A stretch of 64,000 bases of DNA, taken from contig CAUQMS010000005.1 of the NCBI GenBank assembly GCA_963519305.1, forward strand, positions 186,001 to 250,000, given 5' to 3'. The translations under genes were made by a program, and so were the position numbers. Below, in pieces: positions 1 through 7,941 of the stretch. How positions within the stretch are numbered: position 1 is the first letter of the stretch; every line of letters starts with the position of its first letter. Under the pieces are notes generated by a model. That model did not search any database and was not told the DNA's origin. It saw only the letters and a list, made by a program, of their open reading frames with translations. This stretch comes from Ewingella sp963519305. Its GTDB lineage: Bacteria > Pseudomonadota > Gammaproteobacteria > Enterobacterales > Enterobacteriaceae.

Positions 1-60
1 TCAGCGGGCGATAAGACTTTATGCGCAGGACCTGGATCGCCAATGGTAATACTCTTCATA

Positions 61-170
61 CTTCGAACTGCAGATGCGTTGGCTTCACTCGTTCACCCCG
101 GTCACATAGTTATCTATGCTCCCGGGGATTCGCTCACTTGCCGCCTTCCTGCAGCCCGAATTATTTTGAG
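61..170. repeat. Dispersed palindromic intergenic element, copy 1
   Basis: The ends are imperfect inverted repeats (TTCGAACTGCAG near 62; CTGCAGCCCGAA near 150). The centre has nested complementary blocks around CACATAG-TTAT-CTATG, flanked by CCCCGG and CCCGGGG. A diverged copy lies at 37689-37800 and an internally deleted one near 33191-33233. It is non-coding and intergenic, with the look of the short mobile palindromic elements common in Yersiniaceae. The first 60 bases of the window show nothing I can name. Confidence 0.6.
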
Positions 171-214
171 TATTAAGCCTCTCTTTTATAAAAAGCCAAG
201 AAGCGGTGTTTTCG

Positions 215-1009
215 ATGCCCTATTTCTCTGACAGCCAGCTGGCTGATATCAACCTGCTGGCCGAATTTCTGGCGCTGGATCAAACCGCTGGCGCGACGCC
301 CAACCAGATGGCGCGCAGTGAGCCGCAGCTGTTGATCCTGCTCGGTAACGCTATTTTGCCGGTGGCCGAACGGGCCTTTACCGCGCTCTCACGCGGCGCG
401 GTGGAGAAAATCCTGATTGCCGGTGGCATTGGCCACTCCACTGACCTGCTCTATCAGGCGGTAAAAGGTCATGCGGATTATCACGTGATTGCGACCGCAG
501 GGCGCAGCGAAGCGGCTGTCCTGCATGATATCGCCGTGCAGTTTTTTGCTATCGCGCCGGAACAGCTGTTGCTTGAAACACAATCCACCAACTGTGGCGA
601 CAATGCCACACAGGCCCGGCGGGTGCTGGAGCAGGCAGGAGAACCGGCAGCGCGCATCGTGCTGACACAAGATCCGCTAATGCAGCGCCGCAGCGACGCC
701 AGCTTTCGCAAAGTCTGGGAGGATCGCCCTGAAGTGCAGTTTATCAACTGGCCGACTTTCACCCCTCAGGTTGAAAGGCGCGCCGACGGGTTAGTTTACC
801 GTGGGGAAACGGACGCCAGCCTGTGGTCGTGGCCCCGTTTTGCCTCGCTGTTACTGGGTGAGATCCCCCGCCTGCGCAACACGCCACAGGGGTACGGGCC
901 GCTCGGGAAAGGCTTTATTGCGGCGGTAGATATCCCGCCGCAAATCGAAGAAGCCTATGCCCGTATTCTACCGTTGCTGAGTGCCGATCACGGCGACAGA
1001 TCTTTCTGA
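215..1009 (+). CDS. ydcF: YdcF family protein (DUF218)
   Basis: 264 residues, close to E. coli YdcF in length and sequence. Visible family motifs are LLGN (42-45), GGIGHST (70-76) and QSTNCGDNA (123-131), which line the pocket of the DUF218 fold shared with SanA and ElyC. E. coli YdcF is reported to bind S-adenosylmethionine, but its role is not established. There is no signal peptide, so it is probably cytosolic. I chose ATG at 215 over GTG at 206 because the AAGAAG ribosome site near 198 sits 11 bases before the ATG but only 2 before the GTG. It converges with the MFS gene and overlaps its end by 22 bases. Confidence 0.85.
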   Translation: MPYFSDSQLADINLLAEFLALDQTAGATPNQMARSEPQLLILLGNAILPVAERAFTALSRGAVEKILIAGGIGHSTDLLYQAVKGHADYHVIATAGRSEAAVLHDIAVQFFAIAPEQLLLETQSTNCGDNATQARRVLEQAGEPAARIVLTQDPLMQRRSDASFRKVWEDRPEVQFINWPTFTPQVERRADGLVYRGETDASLWSWPRFASLLLGEIPRLRNTPQGYGPLGKGFIAAVDIPPQIEEAYARILPLLSADHGDRSF

Positions 1010-2541
1010 ACCGCCGCCGTGCCCGGTGCTGTCTCTTTTCCTGCCATGGCAAACAGCACCACCACTGCCGAGGCGAGGGTGACAGCCACCAGACACAGCA
1101 ACAGATGGTGCAGCGAAGCGGCATAAATTTGTTGCAACTGCGCCACGCTGGCGTCGGGCAGCAGGCGCTGCGCCTGCTGTAAATCACCGGTCGCCAGACG
1201 CTGACTGGCCTGTGCGACGTTCGTGCCGGAAAAATGCGCCGCCAGTCCGCCGTGCATAAAGGCTGCCAGCAGTGCGCCGACGGTCGCCAGCGAAATCCCT
1301 TCACCTGCCACGCGCGTGGTACTGAAAATACCGGTCGCCATCCCTGCGCGTTCCTTCGGTACCACGCTGACCGATAATCCATCCATCAGACCCCAGGGCA
1401 GGCCGGTGCCCAGCCCAATCAGCAGCATCGGCAAGATCATCTGGGGCAGATTCTGTGCGCTCACCGCCACGCTCAGCCACCATAAACCCAGCGCCGCCAG
1501 CACTAAACCCGAAGTGCAGAGTACTCCTGCACTGATCCAGCGGGTCAGCCATGCGGCCATCAGCGGCACGGCCAGCATCGGGAGTGACAGCGCCATCATC
1601 ATCAGTCCGGCCTGTTGCTCGCTCAGACCCGCGATGCCGATAAACTGCATCGGTAAAATCACCAGCAGCACCACAAAACAGAAACCGGTCGCCAGTGGTA
1701 AAGCCTGCACGCCGATAAAGCGCGGGAAGCGAAACAGCGACAGATCCAGCATCGGGTGCTTCACGCGCAGCTCTACCGTCACAAACAGCGCCAGCAGCAG
1801 CGCCGCACCGCCGAGCATCGCCAGAACCTGCGGGCTTTGCAGGCCGTACTGCGGAATATCCATCAGCGCCCAGGTCAGCAGCGCCAGCATGGCGGTGAAG
1901 CTCAGGGTGCCCGGCCAGTCGATGCCCGCCGCGTCAGGGTTGCGCGACTCCTGCATCCGCCATGCACCGGTCAGCAACGAGAGCAGGGCGATCACGGTGG
2001 AAGAGAGAAACACCGAACGCCAGCCGAAATGCTCAATCAGTAGCCCCGCAACAAAAGGCCCGAACGCCAGCCCGACGCCAAAACTGGTGCCGAGCAGGCT
2101 GAACGCGCGGGTGCGTGCGGGGCCATCAAACTCCTGCGCCAGTGCTGCCGAGCCGCCTGCCAGCGCGGCGGCGGCCAAAATGCCCTGCGCGCCGCGCAGT
2201 AAATCGATCGCCAGCAGGCTGGTGCTGAAACTTTGCAGCAGCGAAAGCAGACCAAAACCCGCCACGCCACAGATGAAGACTTTTTTACGGCCAAACTCAT
2301 CGGCCAGCGCACCGGCGGCCATCAGAAAGCAGCCGAACGTGAGCATAAAGGCGTTGGTTATCCAGCTCAGCGCCTGCGCGCTGCCGCCGAGTTCGCGGGC
2401 GATTGCCGGGGTTGCGACGGCGCCGCTGACAAAATTCAGCGGCATAATCATTCCCGCAAGGCAGATGGTGAACAGCACGCTGAGCTGGCCTGTCGCATGA
2501 GACGCAGAGTGAAATTTAGGTTGAGTCATGGTCGTATCCAT
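988..2541 (-). CDS. MFS transporter, DHA2 (14-TM drug:H+ antiporter) type
   Basis: 517 residues, highly hydrophobic, with the length and motif layout of 14-helix EmrB/QacA-like exporters. The loop between helices 2 and 3 carries a motif-A-like stretch, GALADEFGRKK (about residues 77-87). Helices continue to about residue 500, followed by a short polar tail. It is probably a proton-driven exporter of small molecules; the substrate cannot be read from sequence. It is divergent from a LysR gene, its likely regulator. An internal ATG at 2529 is preceded by GGAT at a good distance and may be the true start; the ATG at 2541 has no clear ribosome site. Confidence 0.85.
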   Translation of the reverse strand: MDTTMTQPKFHSASHATGQLSVLFTICLAGMIMPLNFVSGAVATPAIARELGGSAQALSWITNAFMLTFGCFLMAAGALADEFGRKKVFICGVAGFGLLSLLQSFSTSLLAIDLLRGAQGILAAAALAGGSAALAQEFDGPARTRAFSLLGTSFGVGLAFGPFVAGLLIEHFGWRSVFLSSTVIALLSLLTGAWRMQESRNPDAAGIDWPGTLSFTAMLALLTWALMDIPQYGLQSPQVLAMLGGAALLLALFVTVELRVKHPMLDLSLFRFPRFIGVQALPLATGFCFVVLLVILPMQFIGIAGLSEQQAGLMMMALSLPMLAVPLMAAWLTRWISAGVLCTSGLVLAALGLWWLSVAVSAQNLPQMILPMLLIGLGTGLPWGLMDGLSVSVVPKERAGMATGIFSTTRVAGEGISLATVGALLAAFMHGGLAAHFSGTNVAQASQRLATGDLQQAQRLLPDASVAQLQQIYAASLHHLLLCLVAVTLASAVVVLFAMAGKETAPGTAAVQKDLSP

Positions 2542-2573
2542 AAAACAGGAAAGTGGCAGTGATGATAAAATGT

Positions 2574-2617
2574 CTGTAATTTGGCCGAAACAGGCTTACA
2601 GTCCGGATATTGCGGAC
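2574..2617. promoter_or_regulatory. Candidate LysR binding region between MFS and lysR-type gene
   Basis: Two inverted repeats lie in the 118-bp divergent intergenic space: CTGTAA (2574-2579) with TTACAG (2596-2601), and GTCCG (2601-2605) with CGGAC (2613-2617). Dyads in such a position are usual for LysR-type regulators of a divergent target. Assignment to this regulator is inference. Confidence 0.4.
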
Positions 2618-2659
2618 AAAATGGCTCGCATGGCCAATGGGAACAGGGCGGGGCGCATC

Positions 2660-3544
2660 ATGGAAAATCTGAACGGTATGCTGGCGTTTGTGCGGGCCGC
2701 GCAGCATCACAGCTTTGCGGCGGCGGGCGAGCGCATGGGGATCTCCGCCTCGGCGGTGGGTAAAAGCGTGGCGCGGCTGGAGGAAAAACTCGGCGTGCGG
2801 TTGTTTAACCGCAGCACGCGGCGCATCAGCCTGACCGATGAAGGCCAGCTGTTTTTCGAACGTTGCCAGCAAATTGTGGCGCAGATGGAAGAGGCCGAGC
2901 AGGAGCTGTCGCGGGTATCGGCCGAGCCGCGCGGCAAGCTGCGGGTCAGTATGCCGGCCATTGGTTACCGCATGTTGTTGCCGCATCTGGCCGAATTTAT
3001 GCGCAGTTATCCGCAGGTCGAACTGGAGCTGGATTTCAGCGACCGCATGGTGGACCTGATTGCCGAAGGAATCGATGTGGCGGTGCGCAGCGGTGACCTG
3101 CCGACGTCGCAGCTGATGTCGCGACGGCTCGGGCCTTTTCATTTTGCGATTGTCGGCAGCCCGGCCTATTTTACCAGCAACCCGCCACCGCAGACGCCCA
3201 CAGATCTCGAGCATCACGCCTGCCTGCGTTACCGCTTTCCGGGCAACGGGCAGTTTCAGCCCTGGGCTGTCAGCAGTGACCAGCCGCTGAATTTACCGGT
3301 GGCGCTGAGCAGTAATAATCTTGAAGCGCTGTTGCAGGCGGTACATCAGGGAGTCGGGTTGGCGTATGTTCCTGAGTTTCTGGTGCGCGGGGCGTTGAAA
3401 ACGGGGGAGCTGGTGGCCGTACTGGCGGACCACCTTGACGATACCGGAAAATTCTCCGTCATCTGGCCGAGCAGCCGTCATATGCTGCCCAAGGTGCGGG
3501 TATTTATTGATTTTCTGACGGAAAAACAGGTGCTGGGCCAGTGA
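2660..3544 (+). CDS. LysR family transcriptional regulator
   Basis: 294 residues. The N-terminal winged helix-turn-helix (about 1-60) contains the typical run ending LFNRSTRRISLTDEG. The rest is a LysR substrate-binding domain of the subgroup related to DsdC/YafC-type regulators. The open frame extends upstream to 2528, but those 44 codons have no family resemblance and would overlap the MFS gene start. ATG at 2660, beginning MENLNGMLAFVRAA, fits the family N-terminus. It is divergent from the DHA2 exporter, which it probably controls. The inducer is unknown. Confidence 0.88.
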   Translation: MENLNGMLAFVRAAQHHSFAAAGERMGISASAVGKSVARLEEKLGVRLFNRSTRRISLTDEGQLFFERCQQIVAQMEEAEQELSRVSAEPRGKLRVSMPAIGYRMLLPHLAEFMRSYPQVELELDFSDRMVDLIAEGIDVAVRSGDLPTSQLMSRRLGPFHFAIVGSPAYFTSNPPPQTPTDLEHHACLRYRFPGNGQFQPWAVSSDQPLNLPVALSSNNLEALLQAVHQGVGLAYVPEFLVRGALKTGELVAVLADHLDDTGKFSVIWPSSRHMLPKVRVFIDFLTEKQVLGQ

Positions 3545-3600
3545 CGGAAAGCCGCGGCAGGCCAGTGATTTTCTGAGCTGCCACGGCATGATGACCGAGT

Positions 3601-5070
3601 TTATACCGGGACGTAAAACTGGAAGCGTGCCCCTTTGCCCGGCTGGTCCAGCAGCTGAATATCTCCGCCGTGCAGTTGCAGAATGCGCCGTACAATCATC
3701 AGCCCCAGCCCGCCTGCGCGGTGTTTGTTAGTGCTGAGGATAGACGGACGCACAAACAGATTGGCGCGCAGCTCCGGTGCTACGCCCGGCCCGCTGTCGT
3801 TGAGTTCTACCATCACCTGCTGCTTCTCTTTCCACAGACGGATGCTGATATTTCCCCCCTCCGGCGTGTGACGAATGGCGTTATCCAGCAGATTGGTGAG
3901 CACGCGTTCAATCATGCCGAGATCGGCATTGACCAGCGGGATCCCCGGTGTGATTTCGGCAGTCAGTTTCTGATGACGCGCTTCTGCGGCCAGTTCAAAT
4001 TTCTGAAAGACATCATTGACCAGTTCGCACAGGGAGAACGGCTCTTTCTGCGGCTTCACCACGCCATATTCCAGCCGCGCCAGTTCGAACAGCTCCTGCG
4101 CCAGACGGCCGACTTTGCGGCTCTGGGCCAGAGCAATGCTGAGATAACGCTGCCGCTCGTCGGCGCTCAGATGTTCGGCTTTCATCGACAGCGTTTCCAG
4201 ATAACCGTGAAGCGAAGTCAGCGGAGTACGCAGGTCGTGGGAAATATTGGCGATAAACTCACGCCGTTGCTGGTCCTGCGCCATCAGACTCTGCCACTGC
4301 TGATCGATACGTTTGGCCATGCCGACAAACGCCTGCTGTAACTGGGCCACTTCATCGCGCGGCTGACCGTCAGGCACCGGGCTTTTCGCCAGTGTCTGAA
4401 TCGCCTCCATGCCGCCGCTGTCGAGGTTGGCGATTTGTGCCGTCAGTTTACGTACCGGGCGCGTCACCCAGCGGAACGCCAGCGCCCCGGCCAGCAGGCC
4501 AAACAGCACCACCATGCCCATTGAGCGCAGCGCCATATAAATCGCCGACTGGTATTGCGCCTTACTGGCGAGCGCCGTGTAGTCATCACCCAGCAGCACG
4601 ATATACACGTAGCCTTTGACCACGCCATCGGCTTTCAGCGGCGCAGCGCTGAACACCTGCCGCGCATCCGGCGCACGCGGATTGTCTCCGTAGACCGGCA
4701 TCCGCGCGCCGCCAAGCAGCGCCTGCACCGGGGCTAAATCCACCCGCTGACGCTGCAATTTGCCTGCCGGTGCTGCGTTGCCGACAATATTGCCGTCCTT
4801 GTCGAGCAGGTAAACTTCAACGCTCGGATTCACCGCCATCAGCTGATTAAACAATGTTTTCACTGCATCAGGGTCCAGCCCGTTTTGGCTCAGCAGCGGA
4901 TTATTGGCCGCGATTTGCGTCGCCAGATTGGCCGATAGCCGCTGGATCACCGCCTGGCTGTACTGGTTGCTGGAGCGAACCTGCATATAGCCGGAAAGCA
5001 GGCTACAGGCGACCAGCAGCAGAATAAACACCAGCGTCAGCCTTTGAGAAAGCGTCAGTTTTTTCATCAT
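3601..5070 (-). CDS. Sensor histidine kinase of the molybdoenzyme locus
   Basis: 489 residues with classic architecture: helix 1 (about 11-30), a periplasmic sensor region (about 31-177), helix 2 (about 178-200), HAMP (about 201-255), then HisKA with phosphoacceptor His278 in SHDLRTPLTSL. The HATPase_c domain follows with an N box (NLLDNAIRHTPEGG), DSGPGV and GGLGLMIVRRI. The start codon directly abuts the stop of the response regulator gene (5071), so the two form one operon. The cytochrome b/molybdoenzyme genes run the other way, and the kinase probably senses the periplasmic condition that calls for them. The ligand is unknown; redox or chlorine stress is a guess from context. Confidence 0.9.
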   Translation of the reverse strand: MMKKLTLSQRLTLVFILLLVACSLLSGYMQVRSSNQYSQAVIQRLSANLATQIAANNPLLSQNGLDPDAVKTLFNQLMAVNPSVEVYLLDKDGNIVGNAAPAGKLQRQRVDLAPVQALLGGARMPVYGDNPRAPDARQVFSAAPLKADGVVKGYVYIVLLGDDYTALASKAQYQSAIYMALRSMGMVVLFGLLAGALAFRWVTRPVRKLTAQIANLDSGGMEAIQTLAKSPVPDGQPRDEVAQLQQAFVGMAKRIDQQWQSLMAQDQQRREFIANISHDLRTPLTSLHGYLETLSMKAEHLSADERQRYLSIALAQSRKVGRLAQELFELARLEYGVVKPQKEPFSLCELVNDVFQKFELAAEARHQKLTAEITPGIPLVNADLGMIERVLTNLLDNAIRHTPEGGNISIRLWKEKQQVMVELNDSGPGVAPELRANLFVRPSILSTNKHRAGGLGLMIVRRILQLHGGDIQLLDQPGKGARFQFYVPV

Positions 5071-5793
5071 TTACCCCTGAGCGTCTTCCGCTGACGACAT
5101 AAATTTATAGCCCATTCCCCACACGGTCAGAATACGTTCCGGTTCGGCCGGGTTAGTTTCAATCTTGATGCGCAGCCGGTTGATGTGGGTGTTCACCGTA
5201 TGTTCATAGCCTTCATGCTGATAGCCCCATACCTGATTAAGCAGACTGAGGCGCGAAAACACCTTGCCGGGGTTTTTAGCGAAGAAGTAGAGCAGGTCGA
5301 ATTCACGCGGCGTGAGATCAACCGGCTGCTGATTCAGCACCACTTCCCGCGCAATAGGGTCAATCACCAGCCCGGCGAAACTCAGAGTACCGGCATCCAT
5401 TTTCATGTTGCGGCTCATGGCTTCCTGACGGCGAAACAGCGCTTTGACGCGCGCCACCAGTTCCAGCATAGAGAAAGGTTTCGCCAGATAGTCATCGGCC
5501 CCCAGTTCCAGCCCAAGCACACGGTGCACTTCGCTCGAACGTGCGCTGATGATGATGATCGGCGTGTAGCGCGTCATGTTGCGCGCACGGCGGCAAATTT
5601 CCAGCCCGTCGATACCCGGCAGCATGAGGTCGAGGATCAGCGCGTCCCAGCCGCCTTTCTCCAGCTGCGCGACACCCAGATTGCCGTCACCGGCATGGGT
5701 TATCTCGAAACCTTCGTCGCGCAGATGCAGGCTCAGCAGCTCGGCGATATGGCTGTCATCTTCCACGATCAAAATCTTTTTTGGCTTATCCAT
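5071..5793 (-). CDS. OmpR/PhoB-family response regulator
   Basis: 240 residues. The receiver domain has the acidic pair in IVEDD, phosphoacceptor Asp55 in LILDLMLPG and the conserved Lys in LAKPFSMLEL. A C-terminal OmpR-type winged helix ends in a VWGMGYKF motif. It is first in the operon with the kinase, with no spacer. The 170-bp gap to the divergent cytochrome b gene is the natural place for its binding site, though I could not pick out a clear direct repeat there. Confidence 0.92.
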   Translation of the reverse strand: MDKPKKILIVEDDSHIAELLSLHLRDEGFEITHAGDGNLGVAQLEKGGWDALILDLMLPGIDGLEICRRARNMTRYTPIIIISARSSEVHRVLGLELGADDYLAKPFSMLELVARVKALFRRQEAMSRNMKMDAGTLSFAGLVIDPIAREVVLNQQPVDLTPREFDLLYFFAKNPGKVFSRLSLLNQVWGYQHEGYEHTVNTHINRLRIKIETNPAEPERILTVWGMGYKFMSSAEDAQG

Positions 5794-5963
5794 TCGGTTT
5801 TTCCATCACGTGCTGCGTCTGTATCAGAGGAGCGGTATTGCCTGCAGTCTACACAAGCGCCTTAACCAGAGTTATCACATTTTATTTAACTTTACGTGAG
5901 GTCTTGGGGAACAAATCCGCTCAATACTCGCTTCATCGACAGGGCAGATGCAGAGACATAACC

Positions 5964-6605
5964 ATGACGCTACACACAGACTTCTCACCGCAGAGTGAAC
6001 CGCAAAAAAGCAAAGCCAAACCGGAGATTGTCCATCCGCTGTGGCTGCGCCTGACCCACTGGCTGAATGCGCTGGCGGTGCTGATTATGGTCACCAGCGG
6101 CTGGCAGATTTATAACGCATCGCCGCTGTTTGATTTTAGCTTTTCCCGCAGCCTGACCCTTGGCGGCTGGCTCGGAGGCGGCATCCAATGGCACTTCGCC
6201 GGGATGTGGCTGTTTGGCTTCAACGGTCTGTTTTATCTGCTGATGAACATTGTCACCGGCCGGATGAAACGTAAATTCTGGCCGCTGACGCCGCGTGGCA
6301 TCCTGCGTGATTTGGGCGCTGCCCTGCGCGGCAAACTGGCCCATGGCGATCTGCGTCACTACAACATGGTGCAACGTGCGGCCTACGTCTTCGTGATGTT
6401 CGACGGCATCATTCTGGTGCTCTCCGGATTGGTGGTGTGGAAGTCAGTACAGTTTCCGCTGCTGCGCGAACTGCTGGGAGGATTTGATACTGCCCGCTAT
6501 GTGCACTTTCTGGCGATGGCCTCGCTGGTCGGGTTTGTCGCCCTGCATCTGGTGATGGTGGCGCTGGTGCCGAAAACCCTGCTGGCTATGCTGCGCGGAC
6601 GCTAA
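5964..6605 (+). CDS. Cytochrome b/b561-family membrane protein, partner of the molybdoenzyme
   Basis: 213 residues with about four membrane helices. Histidines placed for haem ligation are seen in WLRLTHWLNAL near the N-terminus, in QWHFAGMW, and in RYVHFLAMASLVGFVALH near the C-terminus, as in Ni/Fe-hydrogenase-type cytochrome b/b6 domains. The open frame extends to 5781, but ATG at 5964 begins a typical cytoplasmic tail and leaves a normal divergent promoter region. The next gene begins 9 bases downstream, so it probably passes quinol electrons to the periplasmic molybdoenzyme. It is not the MsrQ fold that serves MsrP in E. coli. Confidence 0.85.
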   Translation: MTLHTDFSPQSEPQKSKAKPEIVHPLWLRLTHWLNALAVLIMVTSGWQIYNASPLFDFSFSRSLTLGGWLGGGIQWHFAGMWLFGFNGLFYLLMNIVTGRMKRKFWPLTPRGILRDLGAALRGKLAHGDLRHYNMVQRAAYVFVMFDGIILVLSGLVVWKSVQFPLLRELLGGFDTARYVHFLAMASLVGFVALHLVMVALVPKTLLAMLRGR

Positions 6606-6614
6606 GGAACAGCC

Positions 6615-7418
6615 ATGAAGAACCTTATTAAAAAAAGTATCGGTCAGATTTTCAGTTCGTCAGACAGTGAAGCCATCGTGCAGGAAGCGCAGAAGCAGAT
6701 TATCCGCCATCTTGACGCGCCGTCACGCCGCCGTTTTTTGCAACAGGGGCTGACGCTCGGCGGCATGGCGATGCTGACCGGCTGCGATATCAGCGATAAC
6801 GACAGCGTAGAAAAAGCGCTGGTGAAAGTCTCCGGTTTTAACGACCGCGTGCAGGGCTGGCTGTTTGGCTCCACGCGGCTGGCGACGGTGTATGCCGAGT
6901 CGATGATCACCCGGCCATTCCCGTTTAACGCGTTTTATGCCGAGGATGAAGCACCGGAGGTCAACGGCAACGATTACCGCCTGAAGATCGCCGGGCTGGC
7001 GCTGGATAAGCGCGAATGGTCGCTGGCGACGCTCTATCAGATGGCGCAGGTCAGTCAGGTCACCCGTCATATTTGTGTCGAAGGCTGGAGCGCGATTGGC
7101 AAGTGGGGGGGCGTGCCGTTCGGTGATTTTCTGCGCCTGATTGGTGCCGATCTCACGGCCGAATACGTCAGCTTTAAGTGTGCTGACCAGTACTACACCA
7201 GCATCGACATGGCGACGGCGTTACACCCGCAAACCCTGCTGGCGCTGACTTATGACGGGCAAATCCTGCCGCGTAAATACGGTTTCCCGATGAAACTGCG
7301 TATGCCGACCAAGCTCGGCTACAAGAATCCGAAGCATATCGAAGTGATTGAAATTACCAATAAGTACACCGGGGGTTACTGGGAGGATCAGGGTTACAAC
7401 TGGTTCGGCGGAAGTTAA
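6615..7418 (+). CDS. Tat-exported molybdopterin oxidoreductase, sulfite-oxidase fold (YedY/MsrP-like)
   Basis: 267 residues. A twin-arginine motif (SRRRFL, 37-42) is followed by a hydrophobic stretch and LTGC (54-57), so Cys57 could be lipidated. The cofactor domain carries HICVEGWSAIGKWGG (152-166), where Cys154 is the expected molybdenum ligand and VEGWS is shared with YedY/MsrP. MsrP repairs oxidised methionine in periplasmic proteins; this protein is in the same superfamily but its substrate is unproven. It is cotranscribed with the cytochrome b gene, and a methionine-rich secreted peptide gene follows. The unusually long region before the twin arginines (36 residues) could mean a later start, but I see no better ATG with a ribosome site. 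Confidence 0.85.
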   Translation: MKNLIKKSIGQIFSSSDSEAIVQEAQKQIIRHLDAPSRRRFLQQGLTLGGMAMLTGCDISDNDSVEKALVKVSGFNDRVQGWLFGSTRLATVYAESMITRPFPFNAFYAEDEAPEVNGNDYRLKIAGLALDKREWSLATLYQMAQVSQVTRHICVEGWSAIGKWGGVPFGDFLRLIGADLTAEYVSFKCADQYYTSIDMATALHPQTLLALTYDGQILPRKYGFPMKLRMPTKLGYKNPKHIEVIEITNKYTGGYWEDQGYNWFGGS

Positions 7419-7420
7419 GT

Positions 7421-7556
7421 AAGGGGCTATTTTATTTGCCATTTTGAATCCGGGCAGTGCTCACAATCCTCACGTACTGTATGTACGCTCCGGTTGTTCC
7501 GCGCTGGCCGTCTCCAAACTGGCTGCAACAATAACGCCCCTGGCTCAATGAGATTT
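7421..7556. repeat. Palindromic intergenic element, second type
   Basis: GGGGCTATTTT (near 7425) and AATAACGCCCC (near 7530) form imperfect inverted ends, and CGTAC-TGTAT-GTACG is a perfect short dyad at the centre. It fills the gap between the molybdoenzyme and the MxKDx gene and is not part of either. It resembles, but differs from, the element at 61-170. A folded transcript here could partly uncouple the two genes. Confidence 0.5.
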
Positions 7557-7601
7557 TTTACCGGCACAACTGTGCAACCTACTTTAAATTAAGGAAATAC
7601 C

Positions 7602-7865
7602 ATGAAAAAACTGATGGCTGTAATGATGTTCTCTGCTGCAATGATGGGTTTCGCTGGCGTGACTCAGGCGGCGGATTCTATGTCAAAAGACTCGATGGGC
7701 AAGATGTCCCATGACTGCATGAAGAAAGACAGTATGGGTAAAGATCAGATGGGTAAAGACTGTATGTCGAAAGATAAAATGTCTAAAGACCAGATGAAAA
7801 AAGACAGCATGAGCAAAGACACGATGTCGAAAGATGCTATGAAAAAAGATGCGATGAGCCAGTAA
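7602..7865 (+). CDS. Secreted methionine-rich MxKDx pentapeptide-repeat protein
   Basis: 87 residues. The first 23 are a clear Sec signal peptide ending VTQA. The 64-residue mature part is almost entirely MxKDx pentads (MKKDS, MGKDQ, MGKDC, MSKDK, MSKDQ and so on), about ten units. By count it holds 13 Met, 15 Lys, 12 Asp and 2 Cys, and no aromatic residues. TAAGGAAATACC gives a good ribosome site. The MxKDx family has no proven function. Next to a YedY-like molybdoenzyme it could act as a sacrificial methionine pool, as proposed for MrpX in Azospira; a metal-binding role is the alternative. Confidence 0.85.
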   Translation: MKKLMAVMMFSAAMMGFAGVTQAADSMSKDSMGKMSHDCMKKDSMGKDQMGKDCMSKDKMSKDQMKKDSMSKDTMSKDAMKKDAMSQ

Positions 7866-7908
7866 TCGCTTACGGGTGACGTTCTCCTGTGTCTGAACGC
7901 TTCATCAC

Positions 7909-7934
7909 GGCCCGCCAAATTCTGGCGGGCTTTT
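7909..7934 (+). terminator. Rho-independent terminator after the MxKDx gene
   Basis: The stem GCCCGCCA-AATTC-TGGCGGGC is followed by TTTTGCC. It lies between two convergent genes. Confidence 0.8.
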
Positions 7935-7941
7935 GCCACTG

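Noticed and set aside
1223..2500. 425-codon plus-strand frame opposite the MFS transporter gene
   Set aside because: It is the antisense shadow of a real membrane-protein gene; composition is Ser/Pro/Ala-rich without domain resemblance.
2516..3217. 233-codon minus-strand frame across the LysR gene
   Set aside because: Antisense shadow of a well-supported LysR coding region, rich in His and Arg.
3670..4341. 223-codon plus-strand frame opposite the histidine kinase gene
   Set aside because: The minus-strand kinase has all catalytic boxes; this frame has no recognisable content.
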